NCBI GenBank assembly: GCA_913064995.1
Contig: CAJYBL010000017.1
Location: 1 to 15,872, forward strand
Reading direction: 5' to 3'
DNA length: 15,872 nt
Source: an uncultured Alphaproteobacteria bacterium
GTDB lineage: Bacteria; Pseudomonadota; Alphaproteobacteria; Puniceispirillales; Puniceispirillaceae
The stretch's first letter is position 1, and every line of letters starts with the position of its first letter. Under the pieces are notes generated by a model. That model was not told the origin of the DNA and did no database searches. It saw nothing but the letters and a program-made list of their open reading frames with translations. This document shows positions 14,977-15,872 of the stretch, piece after piece. The translations under genes were made by a program, and so were the position numbers.

Positions 14977-15872
14977 ATGACAGCCTGCCTTGCCATTTCC
15001 GATCAGAGCATTGCCAAGGCGGTAAAAATTCTTGCAGCAGGACAGCTTGTCGCTTTTCCAACCGAAACGGTTTATGGGCTTGGCGCTGACGCCACCAATG
15101 CAGCAGCGGTTGCCCGTATTTTTGCAGCCAAACAGCGACCAGCTTTTAATCCGTTGATAAGCCATGTTGCGTCGGCCGATGCCGCTTTTGCGCTTGGTCA
15201 AAAAACCCCGATTGCCGCCGCCCTTGCCGCCGCTTTCTGGCCTGGCCCTCTGACATTGATTTTGCAGCGCAATGATGATTGCCCTTTGGCAATGCTTACA
15301 ACCGCCGGATTGGATAAGATTGGAATTCGGGTTCCGGCGCATCGCGGCGCGCAAACGCTGTTACAATCCTTTGGCAAACCCATTGCCGCGCCAAGCGCCA
15401 ACCCATCAGGCCGGATCAGCCCCAGCACCGCCAAACATGTTCTGGACAGACTTGGTGGCAGACTGGATCTAGTGCTTGATGGCGGGTCATGCGAATCCGG
15501 CCTTGAATCGACCATTATCGACTGTACGGGCGATTTTGCCCGCCTATTGCGCCCTGGCGGGATTACGCGCGATGCCCTAGCCGCAGCTTTGGCCGCAGCA
15601 AATTGTAACAGCCAGATTGAAATAGCAGAACCATTAGCTGATCTCGAAAATCCGGTTGCACCCGGCCAGCTTGCCAGTCATTACGCACCCAAGGCGCCAG
15701 TTCGGTTGATGGCCAAAACCAGTATAGACGATGAAGAGTTAATCGGGTTTGGCACAGTCAGCGGGGCAGGTAAACTAGCCCTAAACCTCAGCCCCTCAGG
15801 CGATTTGGTTGAAGCTGCGGCCAATCTGTTTTCGATGCTGCATGCGGTTGATGCTGCCGATATTGCCAAGGT
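14977..15872 (+). CDS. tsaC: Threonylcarbamoyl-AMP synthase, Sua5/TsaC type (partial at 3' end)
   Basis: This enzyme makes L-threonylcarbamoyladenylate from threonine, bicarbonate and ATP, the first step of t6A37 modification in ANN-decoding tRNAs. The visible 298 codons include the YrdC domain with FPTETVYGLG (27-36), the KQRPAFNPLI segment (52-61), PGPLTLIL (89-96), and APSANPSG (138-145). Next come GLESTIID and the linker APGQLASHYAPKAP (228-241), which marks the longer Sua5 form with a C-terminal domain. That domain is entered but cut by the window end. ATG 14977 is chosen because it sits just before the conserved core. An in-frame ATG at 14887 would add 30 residues. Neither has a clear ribosome binding site. 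The gene is divergent from the SRAP gene across 183 bp. Confidence 0.95.
   Translation, partial: MTACLAISDQSIAKAVKILAAGQLVAFPTETVYGLGADATNAAAVARIFAAKQRPAFNPLISHVASADAAFALGQKTPIAAALAAAFWPGPLTLILQRNDDCPLAMLTTAGLDKIGIRVPAHRGAQTLLQSFGKPIAAPSANPSGRISPSTAKHVLDRLGGRLDLVLDGGSCESGLESTIIDCTGDFARLLRPGGITRDALAAALAAANCNSQIEIAEPLADLENPVAPGQLASHYAPKAPVRLMAKTSIDDEELIGFGTVSGAGKLALNLSPSGDLVEAAANLFSMLHAVDAADIAK

Noticed and set aside
14881..15354. 157-codon minus-strand open frame opposite the Sua5/TsaC gene
   Set aside because: It is antisense to the conserved YrdC domain, with Gly/Arg/Cys-rich composition and no motif.

Overview
This window looks like chromosomal DNA from an alphaproteobacterium of moderate GC content. 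The protein types fit this: a class II DAHP synthase, a glutamine-dependent NadE, GR-type glutathione reductase with the GTCVIRGCVPKK redox motif, a C-terminal CXXCH cytochrome c', and acetoacetyl-CoA ligase. A marine SAR116-like or Rhodospirillales-like lineage is my guess from overall impression only. There is no insertion sequence, phage gene, CRISPR array, tRNA or rRNA that I can recognise. Coding density is high.

The left half (1-7862) is a run of minus-strand housekeeping genes, read right to left: glutathione reductase, class II DAHP synthase, a nicotinate phosphoribosyltransferase-like protein, NAD+ synthetase, glutamyl-tRNA synthetase and cysteinyl-tRNA synthetase (cut by the window edge). 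Gaps shrink along the run (148, 74, 15 and 78 bp, then a 4-bp overlap), so at least NAPRT-nadE and gltX-cysS should be co-transcribed. A plausible sigma-70 promoter precedes the DAHP synthase gene.

The stretch 7863-8398 separates this block from a plus-strand acetoacetyl-CoA ligase gene. It holds a small minus-strand ORF of doubtful status. Just upstream of the ligase lies a dense cluster of palindromes and a tandem direct repeat that looks like a regulatory region. The ligase converges, with only 6 bp between stop codons, on a gene for a 177-aa helical protein that I do not recognise. Beyond that is a minus-strand EamA/DMT transporter with a clear hairpin terminator at its stop codon.

The right part (12137-15872) holds two convergent pairs and a partial gene. 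First is an exported cytochrome c' facing a membrane cytochrome b561. Second is an AlkA/HhH-GPD DNA glycosylase whose stop codon overlaps that of an SRAP (YedK/HMCES-type) abasic-site protein. Last is the start of a Sua5/TsaC threonylcarbamoyl-AMP synthase gene that runs off the right end.

I found no clearly new multi-gene system. The items most worth a second look are the palindrome cluster before the acetoacetyl-CoA ligase gene, the glycosylase/SRAP tail-to-tail pair, the small ORF interrupted by one in-frame TGA, the 16-bp repeat shared by the cytochrome c' leader and coding region, and the unrecognised 177-aa protein.
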